Source: Blautia sp. MSJ-19
Lineage (GTDB): Bacteria; Bacillota; Clostridia; Lachnospirales; Lachnospiraceae
Assembly (NCBI RefSeq): GCF_018918125.1
Contig: NZ_JAHLQA010000017.1
Location: forward strand, 1 to 64,000
DNA length: 64,000 bases
Direction: 5' to 3'
Position 1 is the stretch's first letter. Each line of letters opens with the position of its first letter. A program made the translations under genes and the position numbers. The notes beneath the pieces were generated by a model, which saw only the letters and a list, made by a program, of their open reading frames with translations, searched no databases and was not told the DNA's origin. Of this stretch, positions 1 through 10,462 are shown in pieces.

Positions 1-1607
<1,607 letters not shown>

Positions 1608-1616
1608 AACCCATAT

Positions 1617-1662
1617 CCCTGGAAAATCTTGAATTACAAGGTTTTCTGGGGAGTTTTTCTTT
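1617..1662 (+). terminator. Rho-independent terminator after the GH1 gene
   Basis: Arms CCCTGGAAAATCTTG (1617-1631) and CAAGGTTTTCTGGGG (1637-1651) pair almost perfectly around a 5-nt loop and are followed by a T-rich run. Confidence 0.8.
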
Positions 1663-1704
1663 TAAAAAGAAAAAACTGTAGATTTGAATGTGTAATCTAA
1701 AGAT

Positions 1705-2463
1705 TTAAAAGTGTGTGCCGTTAACTTTACAATGAATACCATCGGCAACAGCTATTTCTGTGTAATAATGTGCGTTAATTGAGTCGACAAGAAGATTACA
1801 GCCATTTCTCTCGCAGGATTCAAGAATGGATTTTTTCTGTGAATGATCGTAAGAATATTCCTTTTTTCTAATAAGCTTTGAGTTTTCATCAAGAGCAAAT
1901 ACAAATCGGATTAATTCTACATCTTGTCCTGGCATGTATTTTTCTTTGCGTTGTTGGCTGCCATTGCTTTCATCGATCCATGTACAGATACAATACTTTT
2001 CCATCTTGATATTAGCATTGACAGCAATTTTGTTATTGGATACCCAACCGAGCATATAGCCAGTGTTGATATCTGTAAGTAAAACATCAACATTATTTAG
2101 TTTGGTGCTGCTAAGCGCGGGATTGTAGTTTATTGTAAGCGGACCGGTATTTTTCCAGAAGATATCCGTGCTATTTGTGAAATTCTGGATTTTCTTGTAC
2201 ATCTTGGATGTGGTAGATATGTTATTTGGAATAATAGCTGTGTTGATTGGCTTTCTGTCAATTATATCATTGAAGAGATACTGAGGCTTATTATAGCCGT
2301 TTGATCTATATGTATTACTTTGGATTCCCATTAAGTGCGGGAAATTAGATTTTTCTCCAATCAGCATGAAGCTGTTTCCATTATATGTAATAACAAAATA
2401 GAATGTCTTCAAATAATTATCCTGGAAGAAATCAGCACACGCCTGAATGTCAGTAATATTCAT
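1705..2463 (-). CDS. Orphan PBECR4-like nuclease-domain protein (BECR fold candidate)
   Basis: 252-residue soluble protein without signal peptide or membrane segment. The N-terminal half (about residues 17-130) has the layout I associate with PBECR4 (phage-Barnase-EndoU-ColicinE5/D-RelE-like nuclease): FYFVITYNG, then NFPHLMGIQ, then LFNDII and a conserved T..K. stretch. This is recognition by pattern, so the family call is moderate. The C-terminal half (about 150-252) has no recognised domain. The gene is isolated: downstream is the convergent GH1 terminator, upstream its own promoter, a structured leader RNA and a terminator. The ATG sits 12 nt after AGGAG, rather far, so translation may be weak or regulated. 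It is AT-rich compared with its neighbours, which suggests transfer. A toxin or phage-defence role is inference. Confidence 0.6.
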   Translation of the reverse strand: MNITDIQACADFFQDNYLKTFYFVITYNGNSFMLIGEKSNFPHLMGIQSNTYRSNGYNKPQYLFNDIIDRKPINTAIIPNNISTTSKMYKKIQNFTNSTDIFWKNTGPLTINYNPALSSTKLNNVDVLLTDINTGYMLGWVSNNKIAVNANIKMEKYCICTWIDESNGSQQRKEKYMPGQDVELIRFVFALDENSKLIRKKEYSYDHSQKKSILESCERNGCNLLVDSINAHYYTEIAVADGIHCKVNGTHF

Positions 2464-2480
2464 ATGTGTATAATTCTCCT

Positions 2481-2519
2481 TTACAAAAACAAAAGCCCTT
2501 GGATTTATCCAAGAGCTTT
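2481..2519 (-). terminator. Rho-independent terminator inside the nuclease gene leader
   Basis: A 12-bp stem (2492-2503 with 2508-2519), 4-nt loop and the minus-strand tail TTTTGTTTTT. One pair (2497/2514) is G-U in minus-strand RNA but C-A in plus-strand RNA, so the hairpin is tuned to the minus strand. It lies only about 20 nt before the start of the downstream gene. Confidence 0.65.
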
Positions 2520-2613
2520 GTTACCGGCAATCGTTCACGATTATTTTTTTAACAGGGGAGTGCCCGGATCAGCCGATATGATTCCCTCAGCATGTGAGCC
2601 TGTGTTATTTCCT
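2485..2613 (-). ncRNA. Candidate structured RNA upstream of the BECR-type nuclease gene
   Basis: On the minus strand a TATAAT -10 box (2620-2625) is followed by about 130 nt with three stems and no ORF. A long-range helix joins 2599-2607 with 2550-2556 (7 bp with a 2-nt bulge). A small hairpin lies at 2529-2542. A terminator lies at 2492-2519, just before the ribosome-binding site of the nuclease gene. This promoter-RNA-terminator-nuclease layout resembles type III toxin-antitoxin loci, but I see no tandem antitoxin repeats. It could instead be an attenuating leader. Confidence 0.4.
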
Positions 2614-2745
2614 ACTTCTATTATACACAATTTTAGAAAAAAATCTACAGGAAAATGATGCCAAATTAGATTTTTATGCTTGTGGTTAGTTATTTGCTAT
2701 ACGGATGAGATAATGAAGTGTGAAGAACCAGCGCATAGTCATAAG

Positions 2746-2790
2746 GGAGCCGAAAAGGAGCCAAAAAAGAGCCGAAAAAAGGAGCCGAAA
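2746..2790. repeat. Four tandem copies of an 11-12 bp purine-rich unit
   Basis: Units read GGAGCCGAAAA, GGAGCCAAAAAA, GAGCCGAAAAAA and GGAGCCGAAA, head to tail. They lie in the gene-free stretch 2626-2897 upstream of the nuclease gene's promoter. Apart from these repeats I see no gene in that stretch. Confidence 0.7.
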
Positions 2791-2897
2791 GTGCGTGAGG
2801 AGGGGGTAGTCGAAAGACAAGGATCCAATAGAAATGGAAAGTGGATTGTAAAGAAATAATAGGCAACACTCCTATTCGAATTGAGTTAGAGTAAACC

Positions 2898-2950
2898 AAA
2901 AGCGTACAGCTCCTGAACAATAACAAATCAGGGACTGTACGCTTTTCTAT
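2898..2950 (-). terminator. Terminator of the first sensor/regulator operon
   Basis: Long inverted repeat 2898-2916 / 2928-2946 (AAAAGCGTACAG...CTGTACGCTTTT with one internal mismatch region). It lies just past the 3' end of the response regulator and could work on both strands. Confidence 0.75.
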
Positions 2951-2963
2951 AAGTAGGTATATT

Positions 2964-4522
2964 TTATAATCTCTCCCGGTACTGCTCCGGGGTCATGCCA
3001 GTTTTTTTCTTAAAGATGCGGAAGAAATATTTCGGATTGTCATACCCACCGCCTTGGAGATCTGGTACATTTTGCGGTTGGAATCCTTGAGGAGATCTTT
3101 TGATTTTTCAATCCGGACTTCGTTCAGGTAATCCACAAACTTCATGCCTGTTTTCTGTTTGAACAGGGTGCTCAGGTAGCTTCTGTTCAGATAGAAGAGG
3201 GATGCGATAAAATCCTGGGTCAGATTTTTCTGGTAGTTATGCTGCATATAAGTCTGGATCTTTTCAATCGCATCATTACCGGAATAAATACTTTCTGTTT
3301 TCAGAAGTTCTGTGATGTTCATAAAGAACTGGTGATAATATTCTTTCAGCTCTTTCAGAGAAAAGATATAGTTGACCACATTCTGAATACTGTTGGAGGA
3401 TTTCGGAGTTTCCTGTTTCAGGTAATAATTCAGGATGTTGCGGCACTGACCGGACAGGTAGTAGCAATAGTATTTTGCATCTGCAAGAGTAAATCCGGAG
3501 ACATTGCTCATAAGATCAAAAAGTCGCTCTGTCAGTGACTGCACTTCGCCTGGCATTCCGGCTTCCACACGGAACAGAAATTCGTCTTCCTGATCCCAGA
3601 CAAATGCTTTGGGTTCCGGATTGTTACTATAATAAAAGATCGTTTCAGAGGAATCTTTCAGTTCTCTCTGGTTTAATGCGGTAGAAGTTTCCGTAAAAGC
3701 AGCATGCAGTTCGCTGAGATCGGAATGTGCATGACTGATACCGATGATCAGTTCATTTTGCAGATGATGCGCATAATCCGTGAGTGCAGTGGAAATCTGA
3801 TCTACCAGACGTCTGGAATGGATCACTTCTGTGTTTGGCATAAAGAGAACCAGAAATCCCATCTGATTGGAGGAAGTGTTTGGAAGATACAATGCAAGAT
3901 CACCGAAGCCTCCGTCTTCGAGCCAGCCCTGGATGTTAATGTTCTGCATTTCGGCAGCAGATTCAAAATAAAGAGTCAGAAGAACCAGCTGGTGCGTATC
4001 ATTGACAAAGTTCAGGCGTTTGGAGGAAATGGAGCCTTCGCCGGTGTGATAACCAAGGATCAGATTGGTCAGATACTGGATATCATATTCGTAATAGGCA
4101 GCTTCTTTCTGTTCATCACTGTCGGAGATGCGGGACAGTGTCTGATTGTCTTCCAGATGTTCAATTGCACGGGATACACATTCCTGGATCGCTTCTTTGC
4201 TGAATGGTTTCAGAATATAATCAATGGCGTTCGCAGAGATCGCCTGTTTGACATAATCGAAATCCCGGTATCCACTGATGACGATCAGCGGCATGTCGGG
4301 ATAATTTTCTGCCAGATAAGGCAGGAGTTCTCTGCCGCCCATGACCGGCATCTGCATATCCAGAATAACGAAATCCGGATGTGTTTCCTGGATCAGTTCG
4401 ATTCCGGCTTTGCCGTTGTCGGCTTCTCCAATGCAGGCAATCTGGTCTTCCATTGGCTGCAGTTTCTTGATCGTGCCTTTGCGGATCAGTGATTCATCAT
4501 CTATGACAATATATGTGTACAT
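2964..4522 (-). CDS. AraC-type response regulator (YesN family) with a frameshift near its C-terminus
   Basis: DNA-binding partner of the sensor kinase encoded just upstream. The N-terminal receiver domain (about residues 1-125) has the acidic pair at IDDE, the phospho-acceptor Asp in FVILDMQMP (about 55), Ser in VISGY and Lys in ILKPF. A long middle linker is followed by a C-terminal AraC double helix-turn-helix (from about residue 410). The intact frame runs off into an unrelated tail and stops at 2993. One base added near 3045 restores the consensus end (YDNPKYFFRIFKKKTGMTPE, then a stop at 2964-2966). So the gene either carries a real -1 frameshift in the second helix-turn-helix or an assembly error at a GGG run. 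If real, DNA binding should be impaired. Confidence 0.85.
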
Positions 4523-4580
4523 AGTAGTTTCCTCCTTGGCTTTTTGTGATTCTGTTGGCGCATGATCTGTTTTTGTTCTG

Positions 4581-6314
4581 TTATTTCAGAACAGGAAGCC
4601 GGATCTGGACGTTTGTCCATTCGCCCTGTTTGCTTGTAACAGTCAGTCCATAGCCGTGACCATAATAAAGTTCGATTCGGCTGTGGATATTTTTTAATCC
4701 GATACTCTGTTTATTGCGGTGACCGAGTTCGGTGAAAGAAGCTTCTTCGCTGAGGGATTTCTGCAGTGCGGCGAGTGTTTCTTCATCCATGCCCTGCCCG
4801 TTGTCGTGTACATCGAGAAGCAGGCAGCCATTTTCCACGTGAGCACGGATTGTAATTGTATCGCCGGTGGTGCAGTAATTTAAGCCATGATACAGAGCAT
4901 TTTCGACCAACGGCTGCAGGATCAGTTTCAGTACTTTGTTATCCAGATATTCGTCCGGAATGTCCAGATCCAGATGGAAGCGGTTGTCAAAGCGGATCTG
5001 TTGGATCGTGACATAATCATTTACATGACCAAGCTCATCCTGTACCGTTACCAGTTCGCTCTGTGTCTTAAGCGTATAGCGGAACATGTTTCCAAGTGCC
5101 AGTGACATGACTGCGATTGTCTCATTGTCTTCCAGTTCCGCGATACTGTTGATCGCTTCGAGTGTATTAAACAGGAAGTGAGAGTTAATTCTTGCTTCGA
5201 GAGATTTCATCTGTGCATCGAGGAGAACCAGCTTGTCCTGATAATCCTGTTTGACAGCTGAATTGAGCGATTCAACCATGGCATTGTATTCATTATATAA
5301 AGTACCAATCTCGTCTGTACGGTTCAGGTAGCGTGTGGACTGGATCAGCGCGTGTCCTGACTGAGAAGACATCTTACGGCTTAAGTGCTCGATCGGGCGG
5401 ACCATATAACGAGAGATGATGTAGGCGAAAAGAATATATCCGACAATGCAGGCTACGCAGATCACAATGATCAGAATTCCCGTGACATTAAATTCTTTGG
5501 AAAGATTTGCATAGTCCATCACCATGGTAAGGCGGAGAGGTGCGAGATTCAGTTCAGTCTCCTGGGTTTTTATTCCATCGCTTGTAAAATTGGCCGGGAC
5601 TTCGTTATAATTGGTGTACAGAACCGCATTGGTATCGGTATTGTCGATGGTAAGGAGCGTGACATCCGGCATGGTATTGACGGCACTTAGGTCAAGCATA
5701 TCTGCGTCACAGTCCAGCATCAGTACACCGACGACTTCGTGTGTGTAAATGTCTTTCAGGCACTGGGTAAAGAAAATCGTCTGACGATCACCGGTAAAAC
5801 AGTCATGGACATCATTGCTGCTGACATACATGGCACCGTCAAGATTCAGGGTATCCTGATACCAGTCCGCATTCTGAAAATCATAATTGGACTGGATCGT
5901 GCCGTTCTCGCCGTTGGTACAGTTAAAGATATAACCGGACGGCGTGAAGATATAGATGCCGTAAATATCTTCATTAGAATAAAGAAGATTCTGACAGGTG
6001 CGCTTGAAATTCTTGGACATTTTGAAGTATTCATAGCTGTCAGGCACAGTATTGATATCTTTGAATTTCTTCAGATCACCGATAATGCTGGAACCATCAT
6101 CATAATAAAAGTTAAAGGTTCCGGCTGTCTGTCGGATGGAATTTAAGGTTTCATTTGTTGCATTCTGGGCATTTTCAAACAGATGGGAAGAAATGACATC
6201 CATCCGTTCATAGGTGGTCTGTATGTATCGCTGATAGCAGAATACAGTAAAAAAGATCAGCGGGACGGTTGCCAGAATACTGAACATAAGGAAGATTTTT
6301 GTACGTAGTTTCAT
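4581..6314 (-). CDS. Sensor histidine kinase, YesM family
   Basis: Membrane sensor for an extracellular signal, probably sugar availability, paired with the downstream response regulator (58-bp gap). Membrane helices lie at about residues 7-27 and 279-301, enclosing an extracytoplasmic sensor domain of about 250 residues. A HAMP linker (VRPIEHLSRKM) follows. The His_kinase domain has the phospho-acceptor His in RINSHFLFNTLEAINS (about 379), and the C-terminal ATPase domain has the N box (LVENALYHG) and G box (DNGQGMDE). The 577-residue length is typical. It is divergent from a CUT1 ABC transporter gene 140 bp away, the usual target of such pairs. Confidence 0.92.
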   Translation of the reverse strand: MKLRTKIFLMFSILATVPLIFFTVFCYQRYIQTTYERMDVISSHLFENAQNATNETLNSIRQTAGTFNFYYDDGSSIIGDLKKFKDINTVPDSYEYFKMSKNFKRTCQNLLYSNEDIYGIYIFTPSGYIFNCTNGENGTIQSNYDFQNADWYQDTLNLDGAMYVSSNDVHDCFTGDRQTIFFTQCLKDIYTHEVVGVLMLDCDADMLDLSAVNTMPDVTLLTIDNTDTNAVLYTNYNEVPANFTSDGIKTQETELNLAPLRLTMVMDYANLSKEFNVTGILIIVICVACIVGYILFAYIISRYMVRPIEHLSRKMSSQSGHALIQSTRYLNRTDEIGTLYNEYNAMVESLNSAVKQDYQDKLVLLDAQMKSLEARINSHFLFNTLEAINSIAELEDNETIAVMSLALGNMFRYTLKTQSELVTVQDELGHVNDYVTIQQIRFDNRFHLDLDIPDEYLDNKVLKLILQPLVENALYHGLNYCTTGDTITIRAHVENGCLLLDVHDNGQGMDEETLAALQKSLSEEASFTELGHRNKQSIGLKNIHSRIELYYGHGYGLTVTSKQGEWTNVQIRLPVLK

Positions 6315-6382
6315 ATTTTTACCTCGGAAATAAAATCTAAAAAAAGTATACCATCAAACCCAACAAAAGTGTACCATGCCTG

Positions 6383-6435
6383 TGCTAGAATGTAAACATC
6401 AAATGAACAACACGTGAACAACGTGTGAGAACGTG
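6383..6435 (+). promoter_or_regulatory. Promoter and triple ACGTG motif before the CUT1 binding-protein gene
   Basis: An extended -10 (TGC followed by TAGAAT, 6383-6391) lies about 60 nt upstream of the start codon. Downstream, ACGTG occurs three times at 6412, 6421 and 6431, about 9-10 bp apart. The spacing is close to one helix turn, as for a regulator binding one face. That function is inference. Confidence 0.4.
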
Positions 6436-6453
6436 AAAGGGAGGAATTCAATT

Positions 6454-7776
6454 ATGAAATTCAAAAAAATGGCAGCAGTTGCACTTGCAGGCGTTACCGC
6501 ATGCGCTACAGCACCGGCAGCAGTTCCGGTATTCGCAGCAGACGGATACGATCATGAAGCAATTGAGAACGCAGGAGACATCACGATCACAATGATGGTT
6601 TCCGGTGTTGCAACAGACAACGACTTCGAAACAGAACAGTTACCGGCACTGATCAAAGAAAAATGGCCGAACGTAACACTTGAGGTAACCAAACTTCCGG
6701 ATGATAATTACTATACCTCTCTGAAAACGAAACTTGCTTCCGGCGAATGCCCGGATATCATCCTTACCCAGCCAATGTACGCCGGACAGAACTCCTGCTA
6801 CGCACTGGCAGAAGCCGGATACCTTACTTCTTTAAATGATCTTGACTGCGTACAGGGAAGAGAAGACAGCCTTTCTTCTGTTACATATGACGGAGATATC
6901 GTAACACAGACAGCTGGTGTATCCATTCTTGGTACATACTATAACAAAGACCTGTTTGCACAGGCTGGTATCGAGAGCGAGCCACAGACATGGGATGAGT
7001 TCCTTGAGGACTGCCAGAAATTGCAGGATGCAGGAATCCAGCCAATCGTAATGGGTGACAAAGATCAGTACGTTATGCAGTTCGGTCTGTATCAGCTGGC
7101 AGCAGACGAGATCTACTCCAAAAACCCAGACTTCGATACTCAGTTAAGAGATGAAGAGGCAAGCTTTACAGATGAGGGAACATGGGATAAAGTTCTTGAA
7201 ATGTACAACACACTGTATGAAAAAGGATACATTGATTCTTCCAAATCTCTTGGATATGGTGCTTCTCAGGCAATCACAGACTTCATCGACGGTAAAGCTG
7301 CTATGACATTTGACGGTTCCTTCAACGCTACAGCACTTCTGGCAGACGGTGCAGCTGGAGATTTCGAAAGAGGATACTTCCCACTTCCGGGTACAGATGG
7401 CGTTTACACAGCAACATGCCTTTCCGCAGGATACAGTATTTACAGCAAATCTGAAAATGTAGATGCATGCAAAGAACTTCTTGACTACTGGATGGATGGA
7501 GAATCAGAAGTATGGGATGCTTACCTTGCAACTGGTAAGATCATTGCAACATATGGTAACGGTGCTGATTCCTCACCAAACTATGATCTGTTTAAACCAT
7601 TCGTTGATCTTCTGAACGAAGGTAAAGGATTCTACTGGTGCAACCAGGCATGGCCGGCAGGAACAGAAAACGAAATGCTTTCTCTGTTCAGTGAAATGGT
7701 TGGCGGTCAGGGAACAGAAATCTCTGATATCACTGAAGGAATGCAGGATAAATTCGAAGACCTTCTGGACGAATAA
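6454..7776 (+). CDS. Extracellular sugar-binding protein of a CUT1 ABC transporter
   Basis: Captures an oligosaccharide or monosaccharide outside the cell and hands it to the two permeases that follow. I chose ATG at 6454, 8 nt after GGGAGG, rather than an in-frame GTG 21 nt upstream, giving about 440 residues. The signal peptide (KFKKMAAVALAGVTAC) has a possible lipobox ending in Cys, but also a type I-like site (VFAAD) shortly after. The body shows the family 1 solute-binding pattern (YYTSLKTKLASGECPDI, YNKDLFAQAGI...TWDEFLEDCQKL). It is the first gene of the operon and probably controlled by the divergent two-component system. The ATPase subunit is not encoded here, as is usual for CUT1 systems that share MsmK. 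Confidence 0.9.
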   Translation: MKFKKMAAVALAGVTACATAPAAVPVFAADGYDHEAIENAGDITITMMVSGVATDNDFETEQLPALIKEKWPNVTLEVTKLPDDNYYTSLKTKLASGECPDIILTQPMYAGQNSCYALAEAGYLTSLNDLDCVQGREDSLSSVTYDGDIVTQTAGVSILGTYYNKDLFAQAGIESEPQTWDEFLEDCQKLQDAGIQPIVMGDKDQYVMQFGLYQLAADEIYSKNPDFDTQLRDEEASFTDEGTWDKVLEMYNTLYEKGYIDSSKSLGYGASQAITDFIDGKAAMTFDGSFNATALLADGAAGDFERGYFPLPGTDGVYTATCLSAGYSIYSKSENVDACKELLDYWMDGESEVWDAYLATGKIIATYGNGADSSPNYDLFKPFVDLLNEGKGFYWCNQAWPAGTENEMLSLFSEMVGGQGTEISDITEGMQDKFEDLLDE

Positions 7777-7812
7777 TTAGGGCTTAACCATTTAAGAAAG
7801 AATATGATAATC

Positions 7813-7847
7813 ACTGCCCTGGAACTTGCGGTAAGCTTCAGGGCAGT
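7813..7847 (+). promoter_or_regulatory. Intra-operon hairpin between binding protein and permease
   Basis: ACTGCCCTG (7813-7821) pairs perfectly with CAGGGCAGT (7839-7847), with no strong T run after it. It probably stabilises the upstream mRNA or partly terminates, making the binding protein more abundant than the permeases. Confidence 0.5.
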
Positions 7848-7871
7848 TCCATTTCATAGGAGGGAAAAGGA

Positions 7872-8786
7872 ATGGCACAACCAAAAATGAAAAGAAAAGG
7901 TGCAAATACATCTCTGGTATTTACCAATAAGATGTACTTCTTCCTGATACCGGCACTTGCATTTTTCCTGATCTTCTGGATCTACCCGGTACTGCAGCTT
8001 TTTTATTACAGTATAACAAACTTCAATGGTGTCAATTATGATTTTGATTTCGTTGGAATGAAGAATTATATCAAAGTATTAGACAATGGTACACTGACAA
8101 ACTCCATGAAAAACACTCTGATTTATGCAGTGCTGACTGTCTTGATCAGTAACGTGGTAGGTCTTGGCGTTGCAATGATCCTGAACACCAAGATTCATTT
8201 CAAAGGTCTGTTCCGTACCTGCGCATACTTCCCAGCACTGTTCAGTGCGATCGTAGTTGGATTTATCTGGTCTTACGTTTATATGCCAGGTTCCGGTATG
8301 ATCGCAAGCCTCCTGTCCATGATCGGACTGGATGGAGCAGCATTCAACCCATTGGGTAATTACAAGACAGCACTTTATGCGATCGCGATCGTAGAAGCAT
8401 GGAAAGCATTTGGTACTACCATGATCATCTATCTGGCTGGTCTGCAGACAGTAGATGAAAGTCTTCTTGAAGCAGGACGTATCGACGGATGTACAGAATG
8501 GCAGTTGTTCCACAAGATCAAACTGCCGCTGATCTCATCAACAGTTACCATCAACGTTATCCTTTCCGTAATTTCCGGTCTGAAGGCATTCGACTATTCC
8601 TTCATCATGACAAACGGTGGTCCTGGTAAATCCACCAAGACTCTGATGTATCAGGTATATGAGACAGCCTTTACTGATATGAAGATGGGGCGTGCAAGTG
8701 CGTTCTCTGTACTCGCATTCGCATTTATTATCATAGTCACAGTACTTATGCTTCTGTATATGAATAAGAGGGAGGTGGAATTATAA
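7872..8786 (+). CDS. CUT1 ABC transporter permease (MalF/UgpA type)
   Basis: First of two integral membrane subunits of the sugar importer. The 304 residues contain six predicted membrane helices starting at about residue 20. The cytoplasmic EAA loop is visible in EAGRIDGCTEWQLFHKIKLPL (about residues 200-220) and would dock the ATPase. The start follows GGAGGG. Its stop codon overlaps the next start (TAATG), so the two permeases are translationally coupled. Confidence 0.93.
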   Translation: MAQPKMKRKGANTSLVFTNKMYFFLIPALAFFLIFWIYPVLQLFYYSITNFNGVNYDFDFVGMKNYIKVLDNGTLTNSMKNTLIYAVLTVLISNVVGLGVAMILNTKIHFKGLFRTCAYFPALFSAIVVGFIWSYVYMPGSGMIASLLSMIGLDGAAFNPLGNYKTALYAIAIVEAWKAFGTTMIIYLAGLQTVDESLLEAGRIDGCTEWQLFHKIKLPLISSTVTINVILSVISGLKAFDYSFIMTNGGPGKSTKTLMYQVYETAFTDMKMGRASAFSVLAFAFIIIVTVLMLLYMNKREVEL

Positions 8787-9658
8787 TGGCATTCGGAAAG
8801 AAAAAAGAAGCCCGCGAAGTTGAGGGATATATGAAGCTGACACCAAAGAGCTTCCTGATCTACCTCGTGATCATCTTATTCTGTATTATTGTAATTTCAC
8901 CACTGGTCATCGTATTTTCCAGTTCCCTTCGTTCTCCGGGAAACCAGGCATCTCCATTGATCCTGTTCTCTGAGTTCACAATGGCAAGTTACAAACAGGC
9001 ATTCAGCAACATGAACTATCCGATGGAACTGGTCAACAGTATCCTGACAACTGTTGGTTCTGTATTCTGCATTGTAATCTTTGCTACAATGGCAGCTTAC
9101 CCGATTGGACGTATCAAAACAAAAACAGCGAAATTCCTGTATTACTTCTTTATTTCAGGTCTGATCATTCCATCTCAGATGGTTATCGTTCCGATTGCTC
9201 AGACACTGAACAGACTGGGTATCCCGAATACCCGTTTTACACCAATGATCATGTTTATCACCTGTTCTCTTCCGTTCTCCGTATTCCTGTTCGCAGGATT
9301 CATGAAAGGTGTTCCGGTTGAGATCGAAGAATCTGCATATATCGATGGTGCCAGCCTGCCGACGCGTTTTGCTTCCGTAGTATTCCCGCTTCTTCAGCCG
9401 GCAATCGTATCCTGTGTCATCACACAGGGACTGTGGATCTGGAATGATTATTTCTATCCAATGGTATTTATTTCAAAGAAAGCACAGTATTCCCTCCCGG
9501 TAGGTATGCTCCAGTTCCTTGGTGACAAGGAGAACCCTGCACAGTGGAACGTACTGTTTGCAGCATGTGTACTCTGTGCACTGCCTCTGATCATTGTATT
9601 CCTCGCACTGCAGAAACAGTTCGTAAACGGAATCGCAGCAGGTGCAGTCAAAGGCTGA
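8786..9658 (+). CDS. CUT1 ABC transporter permease (MalG/UgpE type)
   Basis: Second membrane subunit, 290 residues, overlapping the first permease by one base. Six hydrophobic helices are visible. The EAA motif reads EIEESAYIDGASLPTRFASVVFPLL (split around residues 180-205), typical of MalG-like proteins. A terminator ends the operon 20 bp downstream. Confidence 0.93.
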   Translation: MAFGKKKEAREVEGYMKLTPKSFLIYLVIILFCIIVISPLVIVFSSSLRSPGNQASPLILFSEFTMASYKQAFSNMNYPMELVNSILTTVGSVFCIVIFATMAAYPIGRIKTKTAKFLYYFFISGLIIPSQMVIVPIAQTLNRLGIPNTRFTPMIMFITCSLPFSVFLFAGFMKGVPVEIEESAYIDGASLPTRFASVVFPLLQPAIVSCVITQGLWIWNDYFYPMVFISKKAQYSLPVGMLQFLGDKENPAQWNVLFAACVLCALPLIIVFLALQKQFVNGIAAGAVKG

Positions 9659-9678
9659 TGCCCTTTATACAGAAATCC

Positions 9679-9713
9679 ATATGGGTCGGTATTTTATGCC
9701 GGCCCATATTTTA
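9679..9713 (+). terminator. Terminator of the CUT1 transporter operon
   Basis: ATATGGGTCGG (9679-9689) pairs with CCGGCCCATAT (9699-9709), followed by TTTT. Confidence 0.8.
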
Positions 9714-9742
9714 AAATGCAGGATATTTAGAAAAATTTGGAT

Positions 9743-9770
9743 TTGAAATGCTGTGAATGCAAGATATAAT
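9743..9770 (+). promoter_or_regulatory. Promoter of the glycosidase operon
   Basis: TTGAAA (9743-9748), a 16-bp spacer and TATAAT (9765-9770), placed 34 bp before the next start codon. Confidence 0.65.
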
Positions 9771-9804
9771 TAAAATCAGAAATTCGTAAAAAGGAGTATT
9801 TCAG

Positions 9805-10443
9805 ATGAGTGATAAAACAGAAAAGAAAAAGAATATAAAGAACAATCTGGAATATTTCTGGACATATTATAAACTGCCTTTTGCAGCGGTCATGATCGTG
9901 GTGATCCTGGTCCTGTATTTTCTGGTGACATCTCTGACAGCAAAAGACACGGCACTCTCAGTCATGCTGATCGACTGCCATAGCGAAATGAGCGGTGAGA
10001 AGATGGCAGAGGAGTATATGGAAGCTTCCGGTCTTGACCAGAAAAAATATCAGGTACAGATCCAGAACAATCTGATGTTCCAGGGAACGGACTCCGGAAA
10101 TTATTCCATGACCAGTCTTTCGAAATTTATGGCAGATATCGGAAGTGAACTTCTGGATGTCTGCGGTATGTTGAAAGATGATTTCGTGAAATATGACGGC
10201 TCAGAGACATGGATGGATCTGCACGAATGTCTGACAGACGAACAGCTGGAAACGCTGAAAGACAAACTTCTGACAACAGATGACGGAAGAGTGATCGGCA
10301 TTATGGCAGATGATCTTCCGGTCATGCAGGCAGACGGATGTTACACAAACGAAGAGACAGATGCGGCAATTGGCATTATTTATAACACACCGCACAAAGA
10401 TGAAGCAGTAAAATATCTCCTGTATCTTGCAGGAGTCATGTAA
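9805..10443 (+). CDS. Single-pass membrane protein of unknown function
   Basis: 212 residues. A basic N-terminus (residues 1-22) is followed by one membrane helix at about 26-46 and an acidic extracytoplasmic domain of about 165 residues. No known domain is recognised. The last 20 residues (NTPHKDEAVKYLLYLAG) resemble the end of an ABC sugar-binding protein, which may hint at a degenerate solute-binding fold; this is weak. It is first in an operon with a YesL-like protein and two glycosidases, so a role in sensing or handling glycans at the surface is plausible. Confidence 0.7.
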   Translation: MSDKTEKKKNIKNNLEYFWTYYKLPFAAVMIVVILVLYFLVTSLTAKDTALSVMLIDCHSEMSGEKMAEEYMEASGLDQKKYQVQIQNNLMFQGTDSGNYSMTSLSKFMADIGSELLDVCGMLKDDFVKYDGSETWMDLHECLTDEQLETLKDKLLTTDDGRVIGIMADDLPVMQADGCYTNEETDAAIGIIYNTPHKDEAVKYLLYLAGVM

Positions 10444-10462
10444 TTACAGGAGGTATAGAGAA

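Noticed and set aside
2746-2790. Considered as a CRISPR-like array
   Set aside because: Units are 11-12 bp with no spacers and no cas genes nearby.
2690-2926. A 78-codon minus-strand frame across the tandem repeats
   Set aside because: No ribosome-binding site; low-complexity translation is explained by the short repeats and the terminator at its 5' end.
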